DNA of 64,000 nt from Physcomitrium patens (GCF_000002425.4 NC_037267.1:9685398-9749397); one strand, 5' to 3'. Counted from the stretch's first letter, positions 11,758-23,586 are shown. Made by a program: numbers and translations. The notes: a model not told the origin generated them from the letters alone.

Positions 11758-12779
11758 CAAATGATAAGAATCTTAAATATTTCATATTGACATATATTTT
11801 AAATAATTATTGAGTATATTGAAGCATGTCTTTGTAATATATTTTTAATTAGTAGTATGTATTAGCTAAAAAAATCATAAGGCTTATCAAATTTCTTATT
11901 AAGACATTGTCATAATAAATAGAATTTTTCTTAAGAAAGCATTGGATCTTTGGTTGCCACTAATCACTCAAGTAAGTTGCAAATTACAAAATAATTTTTT
12001 ATTTATAGCTTATCTTTATAAAGATATTTTGAAATGGGATTAGATAATCTCTAAGATTTAAGATCATTATAATCCATAGCAACATAAATTCCATCTTAAT
12101 GTAGGATAGAATAGACTAAAACTAAAGAAAATAGAATAGAATTGAATAAGAAAATGAAAAATTAAACTTTACCAAAAGAAAGGATCCAAAGTTACATCTG
12201 ACCAGATATCCAAATAGCCTTGGCAAGTCCTATTTATAGATGGTTAATCTAATGAATTTAGAATAATCTGTATATATTTGCAAGAACTTATCTTTTCTCT
12301 TTAAGAAGAAAATTAGTGTACTTGTGGAAAAATTTGAATGTTAAATAAGATTTATTACAAATTAAATCATTAATTTATTCCTTTAAAGCAACTAACTTGT
12401 TTTTAATAAGTTTTAAATTTTTTTAAATGGTAGTTGAATAACTTTTTAAAGGTCAATTGCACAATTTTAAAGTTGGTAATATATCAACATTCTTCTCCTT
12501 AAAGACATCTTATTATTCTTTGTTTTTTTAACATTTTGCAAGAAGCTCTATTTCAATGAAACTTTGGTATTGCATATATATATTTTATATATATATTTAT
12601 TGCAGTTTGCATAAATGCCTTAGCTACAACAAATAAATGTCAAAATAGTTTTTTAACATTTGGACTATCAAACATTGTCTTCAACGTCCTTTGACTTTTT
12701 GTAATTTTCAATCACTATTAGGATTATGCAATTCAAACCGATACATGCCATTTAAACTTGATTCAAAGTTGAAGACAAT
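11758..12779. other. AT-rich spacer, no gene seen
   Basis: No supported gene or recognisable transposon domain. Base composition changes sharply to GC-richer DNA at its right edge. Confidence 0.5.
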
Positions 12780-12892
12780 GTTCGGTACGTCATCTCCTTT
12801 CCTTACATCTTCGTCCTTCTAGATTTCATTATCAAAACCTAATCAACAGATCACAAACTCGTGTCCTAACTCCCTCAGCAATCACATCTCTA

Positions 12893-13078
12893 CTAAACGA
12901 AGATTATCACAAGGAATCTCATAATTTCTATCACCATTGTCGCAGACAGCATCACGCCAACGATTTCCTCTTGCTTGTTCTTAGATCGCCCTTCGGCCGT
13001 TTGCTTCGCCAGTTCGTTAGCTTTGCCTCTGCAAGCGTTGCAGGTGCCTGGAACGTTTTGACGATTGTTTGTATTCAT
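12893..13078 (-). CDS. Hypothetical small ORF in GC-richer island
   Basis: A 61-codon minus-strand frame starting at ATG, with a Lys/Gln/Glu-rich middle and a hydrophobic end (IVGVML..VIIFV), in the GC-richer island that begins at about 12.8 kb. It could be an exon of a larger minus-strand gene with 13534-13875 and 14301-14579, but I could not connect them by convincing splice sites. Not recognised as any family. Confidence 0.2.
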   Translation of the reverse strand: MNTNNRQNVPGTCNACRGKANELAKQTAEGRSKNKQEEIVGVMLSATMVIEIMRFLVIIFV

Positions 13079-13533
13079 TAAGACAATGCTGATCTCTCTC
13101 GTTCATTTCGAAGTACCTGGACTGCGAAGGTTAATATTCTCTGATATTATTCGTGGGGACCGTCCCTAGAAGTGATGGTCGCAATCTTTTCGTGGTGGTC
13201 GATCAAGGAACCAGGGATTGAATGCAAGCGTGAGGAGGATGATGAAGGATCTCATTCATAATGCTCCGTCTGTTAGTCGCTACGTCGATTAGCCAATCCT
13301 CCTAGTCCACGGTACCGCTGGGTTGCGACGCTCAGTGAAGATATTCGGAGGAACTGCAGATTTCTTCAATTACAAGTTTGTAAGAGGCGAGTTACTGCGA
13401 TAAGTAGAGCTCGTTCTTGTATATCTTTCTCAGGTTACACCACAACGGATCGTATGCTGCGTTTCGAAGAAAAACGATTCGAAGTCTCTAATGTTTCGTC
13501 ATTTTGCACGTGACCCATTCGAGACGAAGTCAC

Positions 13534-13875
13534 TTAAAGCACGGAACAACGGTGGGGTGGACCAGTAGAAGACGGTATGTTTGTAAACAACTGACCATGG
13601 CCTAGGACCACGGGGGGAGCATTAATACTTCCTCGCAAGATGAATCTGTCCACAAGCCTCGCAACCGCAATCGCCGCAACAAGAGCAATAACGACAACTT
13701 TTCGCCCAACTTTCCCTGTGTTCCTTTGACTCCATATGCCTTCTATGACCAACCTTTTGATCTGTCTCAGCCACCATGTGCAATTCAAAGCAAAGTGCTC
13801 AGCAACAGAATTTGCAGAATTTTGTGCACGGTCCATGTATCGTTCACTACTTTTAACAGCATATTCAAATAGCAT
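13534..13875 (-). CDS. Hypothetical ORF with one hydrophobic segment
   Basis: A 113-codon frame. Residues about 50-75 form a hydrophobic stretch (KVVVIALVAAIAVARL) after an amphipathic N-terminal part, which would suit a small membrane protein or an exon of one. Base composition is gene-like compared with the AT-rich flanks. No family recognised, and no paralogous frame is preserved in the second island, so it may be chance or decayed. Confidence 0.25.
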   Translation of the reverse strand: MLFEYAVKSSERYMDRAQNSANSVAEHFALNCTWWLRQIKRLVIEGIWSQRNTGKVGRKVVVIALVAAIAVARLVDRFILRGSINAPPVVLGHGQLFTNIPSSTGPPHRCSVL

Positions 13876-13899
13876 ACCCCTCGAAAGTGTTTTCTTACA

Positions 13900-14600
13900 A
13901 TTTCCTTACAATTTGACTAGGCATAGGTCGAGGGCTGTCACTCGGGTGCAAACAAGAGTACAAAAAACGCAGGCTACTCTGTTGTTTCCGAAACTCTGAG
14001 AGAACCGTGACACTCCTTGATTACGTTAAAAGACTCGGTGGTCCTTGCTAGTGACATAGTGGAGCGATCCTGAAGAAGAGCCGGTTTCCGCAACGACATG
14101 CTATTTCCTCTAAAACCATTTTATGAGAATATTCACTTTATCCTCCTTCTAAGGGATTCTGACGAAGCCCCGTGTTTTGGATAAGCAGTGACAGAGTGAG
14201 AGTATTCTTCTAAGCGAGCTTCGTCACTGGAGATTTGTACCGGCTCGAGAACCTGGTTGGTTAAGACCTGTGACAGCCAGATCATCCGTCACCATTAAGC
14301 CTATTCTCGGACGAACGCTAAAACTATGATTGGAATGACCATCAAAGTTAGAAACTCACAACCAAGAAGCACTCCCTGGCTACTCTTCAATAATAGGCTC
14401 CAAAAAGCCGATTGCTCGATTTCTGCCTCTGACACTGCAATGCCGTGACGTTGAGCTCGTGCTGTGGTATGCAACAGCACTGTGAAAACCGTGCTGAGAA
14501 TCCACAATCCACGAGACTGCTGCAGGTTCTCTTCCATCAGCGTAGCATGTTCCATATCGCTTGACTTTTGCATCACCAACGTCGACGCGGCTCACTCTAT
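13900..14600. repeat. Segmental duplicate X1 (paralogous to 35560-36170)
   Basis: Order and spacing of several short blocks match the right island: a CCTTGCT-type block, GGATTCTGA-type blocks, a GGCTCGA block and AAGCCTATTCT, all in the same orientation. Divergence is high. Together with the LTP duplication this implies an old X-LTP tandem unit. Confidence 0.5.
14301..14579 (-). CDS. Hypothetical ORF with two hydrophobic segments
   Basis: A frame of about 90 codons (first ATG at codon 3) with two hydrophobic stretches: GLWILSTVFTVLL and GVLLGCEFLTLMVIPIIVLA. The DNA is paralogous to about 35850-36120 (shared anchors AAGCCTATTCT and ACGA/TTGAGCTCGT), but the frame is not kept there. It could be the last exon of a membrane protein or a relic of one. 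A competing frame covers 14380-14712. No family recognised. Confidence 0.25.
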   Translation of the reverse strand: MVMQKSSDMEHATLMEENLQQSRGLWILSTVFTVLLHTTARAQRHGIAVSEAEIEQSAFWSLLLKSSQGVLLGCEFLTLMVIPIIVLAFVRE

Positions 14601-14739
14601 TTTCGGCATCGTTTCTGCGTGGACCCGTCATGCTCGCTCTGAACTGATCGACAACAGAAGAGAAGATTCGTCGGAGATGGTCTCGCGAAATAGTTGTGTG
14701 GTGAGGTACCAATCAATTATAGCTACGAGGCCATCGTGA

Positions 14740-15930
14740 GACGTTGTTCATGTGGGTCGCGGAAACAGATAATGCAGAAAAGGTTTATCGTCTATCAAAC
14801 TGATTCACACCGAACTAATAATCTAAGCATCCGGCAAACTCGGTTTGGGTATAAAAAAAAGCAGTATAAACAAGCCAACAAACAAATAAAATGATTCCCC
14901 GACAGTTCGATGCCAACGGTACTGTCGACATGTGCAAATCCGTAAGTCAATGAAATTGTTTTCTTCTGACTGGGGAACAGTGAATGATGAATGGAAGTGG
15001 CTGTTGGAATTTCAAGCTCACGTTGATTAATACTTTTAGAAAATCCTTCGTTTTCTATGTTTGAGTGGTAGATCACAGGTGTTGATATTGTAAAGTACAG
15101 TTGAATTTTAGAATGATATGATGCTGTGTTGAATATTTTACAGGAGAACAATGTTGAGGGTAGATTTTGCAAACTCCAGTTGTCCGTGGTGTTATGAAAT
15201 TATAGCTTCGTGTTGTGAGAGAATTATTATCCAGTAATGTGTTGGTTGAAAATTTATGGGATCAGAATGTTGCTTGGACAAAAGCTTTGTACATGTGAGA
15301 CATGCTCAAAGTTAATGCTGCATGACAGATCTTGAGGTTAGTGGTTGCACTGACAATGATTGCATTTCTTAATTGTTGCAGCTGAATACTAAAATCTAAC
15401 TTTCGAATTAGAATTATTTTTTTATTGCTAATTGTTAAATAGCATTTCTTTACGAAGAATACGAAACGAATTCTTACAAGTTCTGAAGGGAATTGCAAGA
15501 ACTGTGATTTGTCGACCTCGAATACCGATATCGTCGTTGTCCAATTGATACTTTAGAGAGAAGACAATATAGGAATACGTTGTGTATTCAAATCACATCA
15601 TTGAATTACCAAATTGATCTAAACTTGTCGAGGAAATAGGTTCCGGTTATAGAATTTTCATTCAATTCTAAATGCCCGAAAACAAGAGTTAATTGTCACT
15701 AAATGTTTGATTTCGAATACTTAATGGCAGTAGTAAAAGAGCTACTGCAAGACTTATTTTCATATCTTGAATTTCAATTAGAATTTTCTGTTCAATGCGC
15801 ACTGTAAATCCAATTATTTGATTTATAATTATTTATAAATTATTAATTATAAATTAGGGGACAAATGAATTCACCAGAAACCCTAAAGTTGACTGTCAAG
15901 AAGGAGCATCCAAAGAACTGTTTACAGGTA
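14740..15930 (+). other. Upstream region of LTP copy 1
   Basis: No gene is supported in 14740-15130. From about 15130 to 15930 the sequence is paralogous to 30370-30700: shared blocks include AAATGTTTG, AAAGAGC and GCATCCAAAGA. The homology ends in a GT-containing block (CAGGTACAAAT versus AAGGTATAAAT) that could be a splice donor of a non-coding first exon. This probably contains the promoter and leader of the LTP gene. Confidence 0.45.
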
Positions 15931-16083
15931 CAAATAGCGTGTCTATTGTGTTATCTCCGTGAGGAAGATAAACGAAAGACGAGATATTGGACTTTTTGGT
16001 CACACCTGCTTGCGTCTATGAATGTCACCAAGATTCGCTGCTGAGCACTGCTGGTTGGTTCGGCATCTTGCGTATCAGCAGGA

Positions 16084-16419
16084 ATGGCGGTATTTCTGTG
16101 GATTCAAGCCATTCGAAGAGGACAGCCTGGGCAACTTGCGATCCACGGACCACTCGTCTCCATGTTGGAAGGCATCAATTGCGATGCGCAATTTTTAGAC
16201 AGGGCGATGCAGCGTCTTGTTGGTCTTTGTGGTCCGCCGACCCTTTCGCAGCTCGAGCGTAGAAAATGGATCAGACAGGGTTTCTGGGGCCTGCATTGGA
16301 TTGCATGCTGTAATGCAGTTGGCCTTCATTACTCCATCTGCTGTGTTTGTATCAACCGAATTGCCCTGGTGAGAGCGTGTGGATCGTGGGCTTCGGTGGG
16401 TGCACTGAAACAAGTCTAG
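16084..16419 (+). CDS. Upstream ORF conserved between LTP paralogues (copy 1)
   Basis: A 111-codon frame from ATG 16084 ending 22 bases before the LTP start codon. The second paralogue keeps the same frame at 30700-30965. Shared pieces include GIN-x-DAQ, PTL-x-Q and WIRQ, and between two aligned anchors the lengths differ by 9 bases, an in-frame change. It may be a regulatory upstream ORF in the leader, an exon of another gene, or part of an intron whose sequence is conserved by chance. No family is recognised. Several cysteines near the end (CCNAVGLHYSICCVC) are not kept in spacing in copy 2. Confidence 0.4.
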   Translation: MAVFLWIQAIRRGQPGQLAIHGPLVSMLEGINCDAQFLDRAMQRLVGLCGPPTLSQLERRKWIRQGFWGLHWIACCNAVGLHYSICCVCINRIALVRACGSWASVGALKQV

Positions 16420-16441
16420 AGAACTCCTTGGGACCCTCGAC

Positions 16442-17619
16442 ATGACGAAACCTGCGTGTAGCATCGTCGCGATGGTTATCTTAACCCTGGTCCTAGCCGC
16501 TACCGGTGGTGTGCAAGCGCAGCCATGCTCACCAACCCAACCCCTGTTATTGTACGGGTATTGTGCTAGTTATTTGACGGATGCAACAAGCTATCCGGAT
16601 AACACATGTTGCGATGTGATTTTGAATATGTACAACTTGAGAGGGGCTAACTGTTTCTGCGACGCAGTTAGATCATTGGTCGCATCGAACCCTACTTTGA
16701 ACGCGAATAAAGCACGCGCCTTGCTTAATGACTGTGAAATATCTGCTGGATCAACGTGCTCTATGACACCTGCCTCTCCCGTGTCCCCTTCGTTACCTGC
16801 GCCTGGCTCCGACGATGGCATCAACACTCAACCACCTGGACCATCAAGCCCGAGTTCGACGACCTATAAGACTGCAGGTACTGTTTCCATTTTTCCATCC
16901 CCAGCTCGTTGTAAATTTTTTGGTGTTAATCCTTAAAGGCAAGACTACCAAACCAGGGTCTTCAAAATGCCATGCGGATACACCTCGTGGTCTGCGGTGA
17001 CAGGCTCGTTCTTCTAGTTGAGGACTTGTGCACAGTGTAGTTTGCATAGACTCATGTAGAATCATTCGCCACCACGTTCCATCAGTAACCTGTGGTCTGC
17101 GTCGGGTTGCTACAGGATCTCTGAACCTAGCTGCTCCGATCGGGGGAGGCGTAGGAGGAATCACAGCTCTCGTGATCATCTTGATTTTGATCGGGAAATT
17201 TACGAACATGTTCTCGAGATGCTGTAATTGCCATTGGTTTGTGAATGTAGGCGGACGCAATGGTGATGGCAATGCCAACGCCAACGTCGACGCTGGTGGC
17301 AATGGTGGTTTACCACAACATACGCAGCAACCAAATGGACATCTAAACCCAGGATCAGCTACTCCGAACGAAGGACAAGTTCCTCCAAATGGAAGTTACC
17401 ACGATTCAGATCCATCGTGGAATGGTGAGAAGGCTGGTATTTTCTCTATTATATACAGGCTGCCTTGATGTTGACATGCTTTTCTAACAAGTTGTGCAAT
17501 TGAAAATTCCAATTTGGAGAAGTCGGTTCCAAGTGAAACTGGTATACATGTTCCAGTTCCAAACATACACAGATACTCACACTAATCCTGATACGGCTTT
17601 GAAAGATCATGATGGTTAA
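16442..17619 (+). CDS. Eight-cysteine LTP-like single-pass membrane protein, copy 1
   Basis: Three exons join in frame: 16442-16877, 17116-17424 and 17573-17619, with GT..AG introns, giving 263 residues. Residues 1-26 are a signal peptide (cleavage likely after VQA). Residues 29-106 carry the LTP/prolamin cysteine pattern CX11CX14CCX13CXCX24CX7C. A Ser/Pro linker follows (about 107-145), then a transmembrane helix (about 154-173, GGITALVIILILIGKF), a Cys-rich juxtamembrane RCCNCHWF and a Gly/Asn/Pro-rich tail. Known plant LTPs bind lipids outside the cell, and many are GPI-anchored; here a long tail follows the helix, so a type I membrane protein is inferred. The third exon is chosen because its end (THTNPDTA..DHDG) matches copy 2. 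Without it, the frame would stop at 17468. Confidence 0.8.
16878..17115 (+). other. Intron 1 of LTP copy 1
   Basis: Begins GTACTG and ends GCTACAG. It differs from the copy 2 intron (31483-31719) by about 16 substitutions and one base indel, so it is about 93% identical, much more similar than the exon that precedes it. Confidence 0.75.
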
Positions 17620-18240
17620 GCTCTGGTTTGCACGATGTTGCAGATTGTCATTTTACATTGTGCTGTACTGATCTTCTGTCCGCCGTGCATGTGCAGAGAA
17701 AGTACCTGCGCACTTGGCAAGATGAACGCTCTTCGTTTGGTAGGTTGTGAGGATCATTGAGCCAGTCTTGAATTACTCTCGACACGGCGGTGCTTCTGGA
17801 ATATAAGGTTGTCAACTTCCTTGCAGATGAAAGATAGTCATTCGAATGACACAACGGAAGAATATGTTCATCTTTTCACGCACTAGAATGGAGTGTAGGA
17901 TACTTCAATCACCTCATTTTGACATCGCTGAGCTCCGCAAGAATTTGGCCAGTGCATCATTTGCCTATCACCTCGAAATGCTACATGTAGATAGATTGAT
18001 ACGCAAAGCGTTTAACGTTCAGCAGGATTGAAACTGGTAGATGGATCGCAAGGGGTCTTGCATGGAGATACCAGCCACATTCGTTTAGTATCAGATAATC
18101 ATTTACAGTATCTCCAGTTTATTTTCTAATATGGGTGTACATTTCGGGCCGATTACGACACGCTATGTCTTGCTACTTGTGTACCATCGTGTTGCTTTGA
18201 GTATGATTAAGAGGATCAGGAGAAAGATCAAGGTAAATAT
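17620..18240 (+). other. 3' region of LTP copy 1
   Basis: Directly downstream of the stop, sequence to about 17780 is paralogous to 32133-32290 (shared GTACTGATCTTCTGT and GCATGTGCAG) and is probably 3' UTR. No further gene is supported to 18240. Confidence 0.5.
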
Positions 18241-18323
18241 TACCACTGCTATCAAGAAGTATTAGAATATAGAGTTTCTTTGTCAGTAACTGTAACATGC
18301 TGTAACGTCAGCGGCAATGTCGC

Positions 18324-18373
18324 ATCCAGTCGAGGAGTGGCGATTCCTTGAGTCGAATCTCCCTCGACTGGAT
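18324..18373. repeat. Inverted repeat / hairpin
   Basis: ATCCAGTCGAGGAG pairs with CTCCCTCGACTGGAT across a 21-base loop, with one extra C in the right arm. It sits at the right edge of the LTP island, just before AT-rich retroelement DNA. It may be a terminator-like or transposon-edge structure; no role can be assigned. Confidence 0.6.
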
Positions 18374-18529
18374 AAACCATATGAAACAGAATCATTACAC
18401 GAGAATTATACAATTAAATTTACACTCATACATGTAATTCTGACATGATACTAAAGCAAAATTCTGCAAATGTTGTAACACAAGTTTGAAAAAGGCATTA
18501 AAAACTCATAAGAGAAGGAAGTTGGGTCG

Positions 18530-19273
18530 AAGATGTTATTTACAAAAACTAAGGCACCAATAAACTTGCCATCATTTCAACATGGTACTAAGGAATGATC
18601 AAAATTTGATGGCTCTAAGTATATCAGCTGGAAGTAAAAAGTACAAATGAAATTTAAGATGGAAAAATTATAGAATTTAGTCTCTAGCATAGAAAAACAA
18701 TCCTCACATATTCCAAAAACCAATGCAACAACACCTCCACCAATAAATCAAGTTGCCATTATCATGTGGAAAAAGAAAAATAATGAAACTCTAGCAACTA
18801 TATGGGATTATGTATATAACTTAATATTCTTCCATGTAAAAGCATACAATACAACTAATGAAGCTTGGATTGTGCTTAAAAATACATATTCTGCAAGTGA
18901 AATCATTATTGAAGCTTATCTACAAGAAAAATTTATCACACAAAAATAAAAGTAGAAAAATTAATAATACAACACTTACATAATTTTAAAACATTATTTC
19001 AACAATGTCATCTTCATACTTATGAGGTCAATGCCATCCCAATATGGCATTATCATTCAAATTCTCTGCAGTACAAGAATTGCAACATTAGCAAAATTGA
19101 TTGCTATCCTACTACAACTATGAAAAGCTCATCTTCTGACTCTCATGCACTCTTTGTCACCCGCAAAGACAAAAGTGGCAACCACAATCCACTGCAAAAC
19201 AACCACAAAAGACTATAAATTCCAAGAACAAATCAAAACCAACTACTCGATGTCTCTTTTGCAAAAAGACAAG
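18530..19273 (+). pseudogene. Ty1/copia gag fragment
   Basis: Frames show FDGSKYISWK near 18610, W-KKKN..ETLATIWD and EAWIVLKNTY (18764-18949), the usual copia gag pattern, and a zinc-knuckle start CLFCKKTRH at about 19248-19273. The knuckle is cut before its last cysteine, exactly where the base composition changes to GC-rich DNA. Stops interrupt the frame. No copia protease or integrase follows, so this is a truncated relic. Confidence 0.7.
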
Positions 19274-21716
19274 ACACTAGGGTTTAGTTTGTTTTTATAA
19301 AAAATAACAAATTCAGCACCCATGTCAATGCGGATCAGTGCGGGCCCAATGAGGAATGGGTTCTGAGTTCCCAACCTACAGCCCTCCAACCTGCCTGGTT
19401 CCCCTACGTTCCCTCCCTCCGTTCCCAGAAATCCGATCAGAGGTTGGGATTGCATCTGACCGGCAGCCGCGATCCGACGGCTCACGATGGCGGAGCAAGG
19501 CGATTGAACAGGGAGGTTTCTGAGACATAGTGACGAAAGTAGAGCAGAGATTGTGTCGACAACGGTATGGGCGTCAAAGGCAATCACTAATTTTTATTTA
19601 TTTATTTATTTTTATTTTTTTGTGTTCGCTCTCGCATCAGAAGAGCTCCGGCTCGGTGTGTGGGTGCAGAGCTGGTAGTTGATTTATGGGTTGGGGTTAA
19701 GGTTCATTTTTCTTTCCTCTGGTCTGACTTATCGGAGCTTGACATCCTGTGGTGCGACGACTGTCGAGCTCCTTCCGATTCGAGTGTCAATGGTCGAAGC
19801 TTGTGGCGTGCGGTGGTGTGCTGCAGTCTGGATTGGTCGCTGTTGATTCTTGCGAGATCCGCCAATTGCGGTATGCTGCGGTGGTATCGTTCGTTGGTTT
19901 TTTTCTCGCTCCTAGTTCCGAAAGATGGCGGTGTTGGTTAGTTGCAGCACCTGTGGTTTCTTTGGTGGTTTAGATCATGGTGGCGTGTGGCTAGAGCTCA
20001 GTTTCCGGATTTTGCAGAGCTGTGGATTGTGTTTGCCTATCTCTCTTTGTGTTCTTCGTTCACTGGACTTCAAAGCTTCAAAAATTTCGGCGTGCAGCCG
20101 GAGTTCTTGCTCTCTCTGTTGGGTTCGTATTAGGGTTGTCGACGTTTTTACCAAGCTGGATGGCAGCGGAGTCACTGGATTTTTTCTTGGAGCTCCGCAT
20201 TCTCTTGTGTGTTGCGGCTGGACCCGTTTTCTCCTCGGCGTCGACTTTTCTTGGCGGCCAGCTAGTTTTTCCCCTCGCTGCGTTTCTCTTTGGAGTGTGC
20301 TATAATGTTGATGCAACGGGGGCTGCCGTTACTTTCTTTTTGTTCCTTCGTGCTGCAGCTCATGTGGTTGATCCAGTTGTCGTCAGCTGTGATGGGCAGT
20401 TCCCAAGGCGTTCTTCCTGTTTTTTTGGTTCTTTTTCAATTTTGCTGAGGTTTCTTGTCGGCGCTGCTCGTGGTTTTCACTGTTGCGGTTGGAGTGTTTA
20501 GACTCCCCTTATACTTGCCTAGTTCCTAGCTTCTTGTGGTCGTGTAGTGGCATGCGGCGGCTTTCTCTCTCTCTCGGCTCAGCATTCGGAGCGGTTGGCC
20601 TCCGCTGTATGGGAGGGGTGGAGCTCCGGTGGATCGCTTGACACAGGTTCCACTCTGAGCTCAAATACCAGCACTCTCCAAGCGTGGTGTTGGAGTCCTA
20701 GAGTTTTCTTTGGATCGGGTTTTGTGTTGGTGTGTTAGCGGGGTTCAGTGCGGCTGACACCGTGAAGTGTGATTTTTGCATATCGAGATTGCATTTGAGA
20801 TAGCGAGGTTGTATCTACGTCCACACTTTGAGATCTCATTGTCCTAGACTTCAAGCTGGTGGGTGAGGTATTGAAGGCGACGTAGACCGTAAAGTTTAGA
20901 GGTGCACGGTGTCGCTGTCTTAACGCATTGATCGGTGTCTGAACAGTTCACATTTCCAGTTTGCGGAGCGCGCGTTGTTGTTGTTTTTTGTTTTTATTTT
21001 TATTTTTTTATTTGAAGCGACGATCACATTGTGAGCCTAGTGGTTCAGCTTCGACATGATCTGTGTAGGGTGCATGTGGGAAGCTGATCCCGTTGAGATT
21101 TTGTGCTAGAGTTTTGTCACCCTCCGTAAATTGTTGGCAAAATTAATGCTAGAATTATGCCGAGCTTTTGGTGGTTGTGGAGCGGGCGCGTCGTTTAGCA
21201 ACCATTCTGCTCACATCATGCGCTCGCCGGTTACTGCTCTAGACCATCCCAACTAGCATCACTCCACTCTCCTATTCGGCAAGACGCTAGGTGTTGGATC
21301 TATCTAGAATTGCATCCTAGAATTGAAGGGAGAAAACAATGTTCATGTTACTCACGCTGCCGGTATCCAGTCCGTGGGGAGCTACTGGGTTGTCGCTAAA
21401 ACCATCGACGACGTGATCTTGTTTTGTTTGTCTTCTCTTCGTGTAGTTCTGCAGTTGGAGGGGCGTACCGTCGATTTTTGTTCTTTCCGTTTTCTTCTCT
21501 GGTTGCTCTGAGGCAGTTGGAGTTACGGTGGAGCGTTGCGGGGTTGTTATATCGTAGCTGTGCACGAGCCTTGCTAGCGGGTGCTGCTACAGCGGTGTCC
21601 ATCGGTTGCCGTAGGGCTGTGGTTTGCGAATTTCCGTCGTCGGCATTGCAAATCTCTGGTGGCTGTTTTCTTCTCTCTAATATGTTGTAGATGATCTGAC
21701 TGCCTACGATTGAGTC
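19274..21716. other. GC-rich, T/G-skewed block of unknown nature
   Basis: About 2.4 kb with G and T dominating the plus strand, rich in CTCTCT, GTTG and TTTTT runs. Several chance-length open frames on the plus strand (for example 20022-20501) show only low-complexity Phe/Leu/Ser/Cys composition and no domain. It interrupts the copia gag on its left and abuts a gypsy relic on its right. It may be an LTR or untranslated part of a copia element; a similar block lies at 41380-42960. Confidence 0.4.
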
Positions 21717-23025
21717 GTTACTGCATTAAGAGCTTACCTGAAATAAGCTTAGTCTGGTGTGGTGGTGGTATGTCCTTCCCGAGCTGGATTTGGTATTGTA
21801 CAAATAAAGAATGAATCTCCTTTTTGTCCTTATACGTCAAGGCAAATAAGTCCTTGTACTCCCAAAAGATCACTTTTGCTTCTCTTGCCAGCTCTTCATT
21901 GATGTCAACATTAATCTTCAAGTATTGGAGGTCTTCTTTCGTCGTGAGTTTCATCTTCCTTAATTACTCCAATTTTGGTACGGACCTTGCAGCAACTTTC
22001 AATTTGTCCACCTTTATTTGGACAAGAGTCTTATTGATTTCAATGTTGCTCTCTGTAAAAGTATATAACTGGTTCAAGTAGGCTTGTACTGCTTGTGCTA
22101 TCAGTTCTTGGTCTTTATCCATCTGGGGCAATGTCATTGTCTCAATGACCAGTATTTCTTGCCCGGGGACTAGCCAACGTTCCTCCGCTTCATCCATTAG
22201 TCTTTTAGCAAAATTTCAGTGGACCGGCACCTCTAGTAAGTTGGGTTTAGGCCCTTTTCTTTGGCCAACGAAGACAATTTTTCTTTTCTCCCTGCCCTGG
22301 TTGGTCACTAGGTTGTTAACCTTTGCATCAATTAACCTCAAGGGGTTATAAGAAGTTTTGCTCAACATATTGGATCTCCATTATCCAAATTTGTTGTCAA
22401 TTGCATCTTCTATCTTTGTTGAGTGTTTTTTTCTTACTATTTAGTCTTCAACTCTTCAAACTGCTTATTGTTTTCCACTTCTTCATCAAATTGTATTCTT
22501 TGAAATTGGTCTTGGATCAATTGTATCTTTTGTTTCTTCAAGGTTAGTAATACTAACCTCTTGATTTTATACATTTTGGGAGTTGTAAAGGTTTCTATCA
22601 CTGGCTTGTTCCTTGTCGTCATTAGTTCCAATTTCTTCTTCATAGTTTCTATTGTTTCTTACAAATCCTTAAGAATCTAATCTTTGATTAAATTTTTTTT
22701 GGTCTATTATTGTCTCTATTATCCTCTTCATGGTGCTGTTCAAAGATTGTGATTAATCCTACATTAGGATACTAGTACTATTGAGTATTTCTATCTTCAG
22801 GTCTAAGAAATTCTCTTATTTTGATCTTTAGCTATGGCATCAAGTCTTCACATTTTTTCTTGTGTTTGTATCTTTTTGCCAATCCTTAAAATTGAGATTA
22901 ATATTATCTATTATTGATCTACTCTTCATATGTACTCGAAGTAGTATTTATAAGTTGGAATTTTTTCTAATCAAGTCCATCTGCATTACATCCTTAGAAT
23001 ATCGCTTTCTTTAAAGCTAATTTAT

Positions 23026-23586
23026 TGTCATGGTCATAATCATGTAAGCTAATAATTTTATACAAAAATATGTAGAAATAAGTAAAAGTAGGTATAAATA
23101 AGTTAATTCTATAATATTTAATATAGAAGCTTCCTAAAAACTTCATAGACGCCGCTTTGATTTCATAGGTGTTTTTAATTGGTTTTTTGGATTAGAAACG
23201 TGGTCAACAAGTTGGCAATGTGTCACACATATTGTTAATTTGAAGATCAAGTTAATTATGTGGTCCATACGTAGAAAAACTTGCCTTGTAAGTCAAAGTA
23301 TGTGTCCTATAAAATCAACACATATTGGAGGTCGTACAGAACGTTGCCACGTAACCCCTAGTTAGAGATTATATATAGAGACAAGAGTGAAGGCTTCTTC
23401 ACTCTTATCAATTCCTTTTTTGCTTCTAGTCTAGTTTCAAGGGTCTCTAGTTTTCTTGTCTTTTGGCAATAGCCATTCCAGTTTCTCTTTCAATATATAT
23501 ACTTGTTATATATATTTTTATTACTTCTCTTTGAATGAATGTTCACTTGTTTGAATTGTTTTTTCATCGAGTTCTTGTTCTTGACA
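23026..23586 (+). repeat. Family A 5' LTR (reference copy)
   Basis: 561 bp, TGTCA..TGACA. TATA-like TATATATA at 23370-23377 and predicted RNA start ACTCTTATCAATTC at 23401, 31 bases after the first T of the TATA. GAAGCTTC near 23133 gives a partial heat-shock-element-like pair. Confidence 0.85.

Noticed and set aside
14301..14579. PGG-type ankyrin membrane domain
   Set aside because: Two hydrophobic segments alone are not enough; none of the expected Pro-Gly-Gly motif or ankyrin repeats is visible.
14380..14712. Minus-strand frame competing with the two-helix frame at 14301-14579
   Set aside because: Ser/Arg/His-rich without a domain, and the overlapping frame has more protein-like hydrophobic segments; neither is certain.
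16195..16464. Minus-strand frames opposite the LTP upstream ORF and exon
   Set aside because: Shadow frames of the plus-strand coding; not conserved between the two paralogues beyond DNA similarity.
17116..17468. Read-through end of LTP copy 1 at 17468
   Set aside because: The GT..AG intron 17425-17572 joins in phase to a C terminus matching copy 2, which the read-through would lose.
19660..20738. Several overlapping plus-strand open frames of 60-160 codons
   Set aside because: They overlap in different frames, are low-complexity Phe/Leu/Ser/Cys/Val, and follow from GC-rich T/G-skewed DNA; no domain or paired frame elsewhere.
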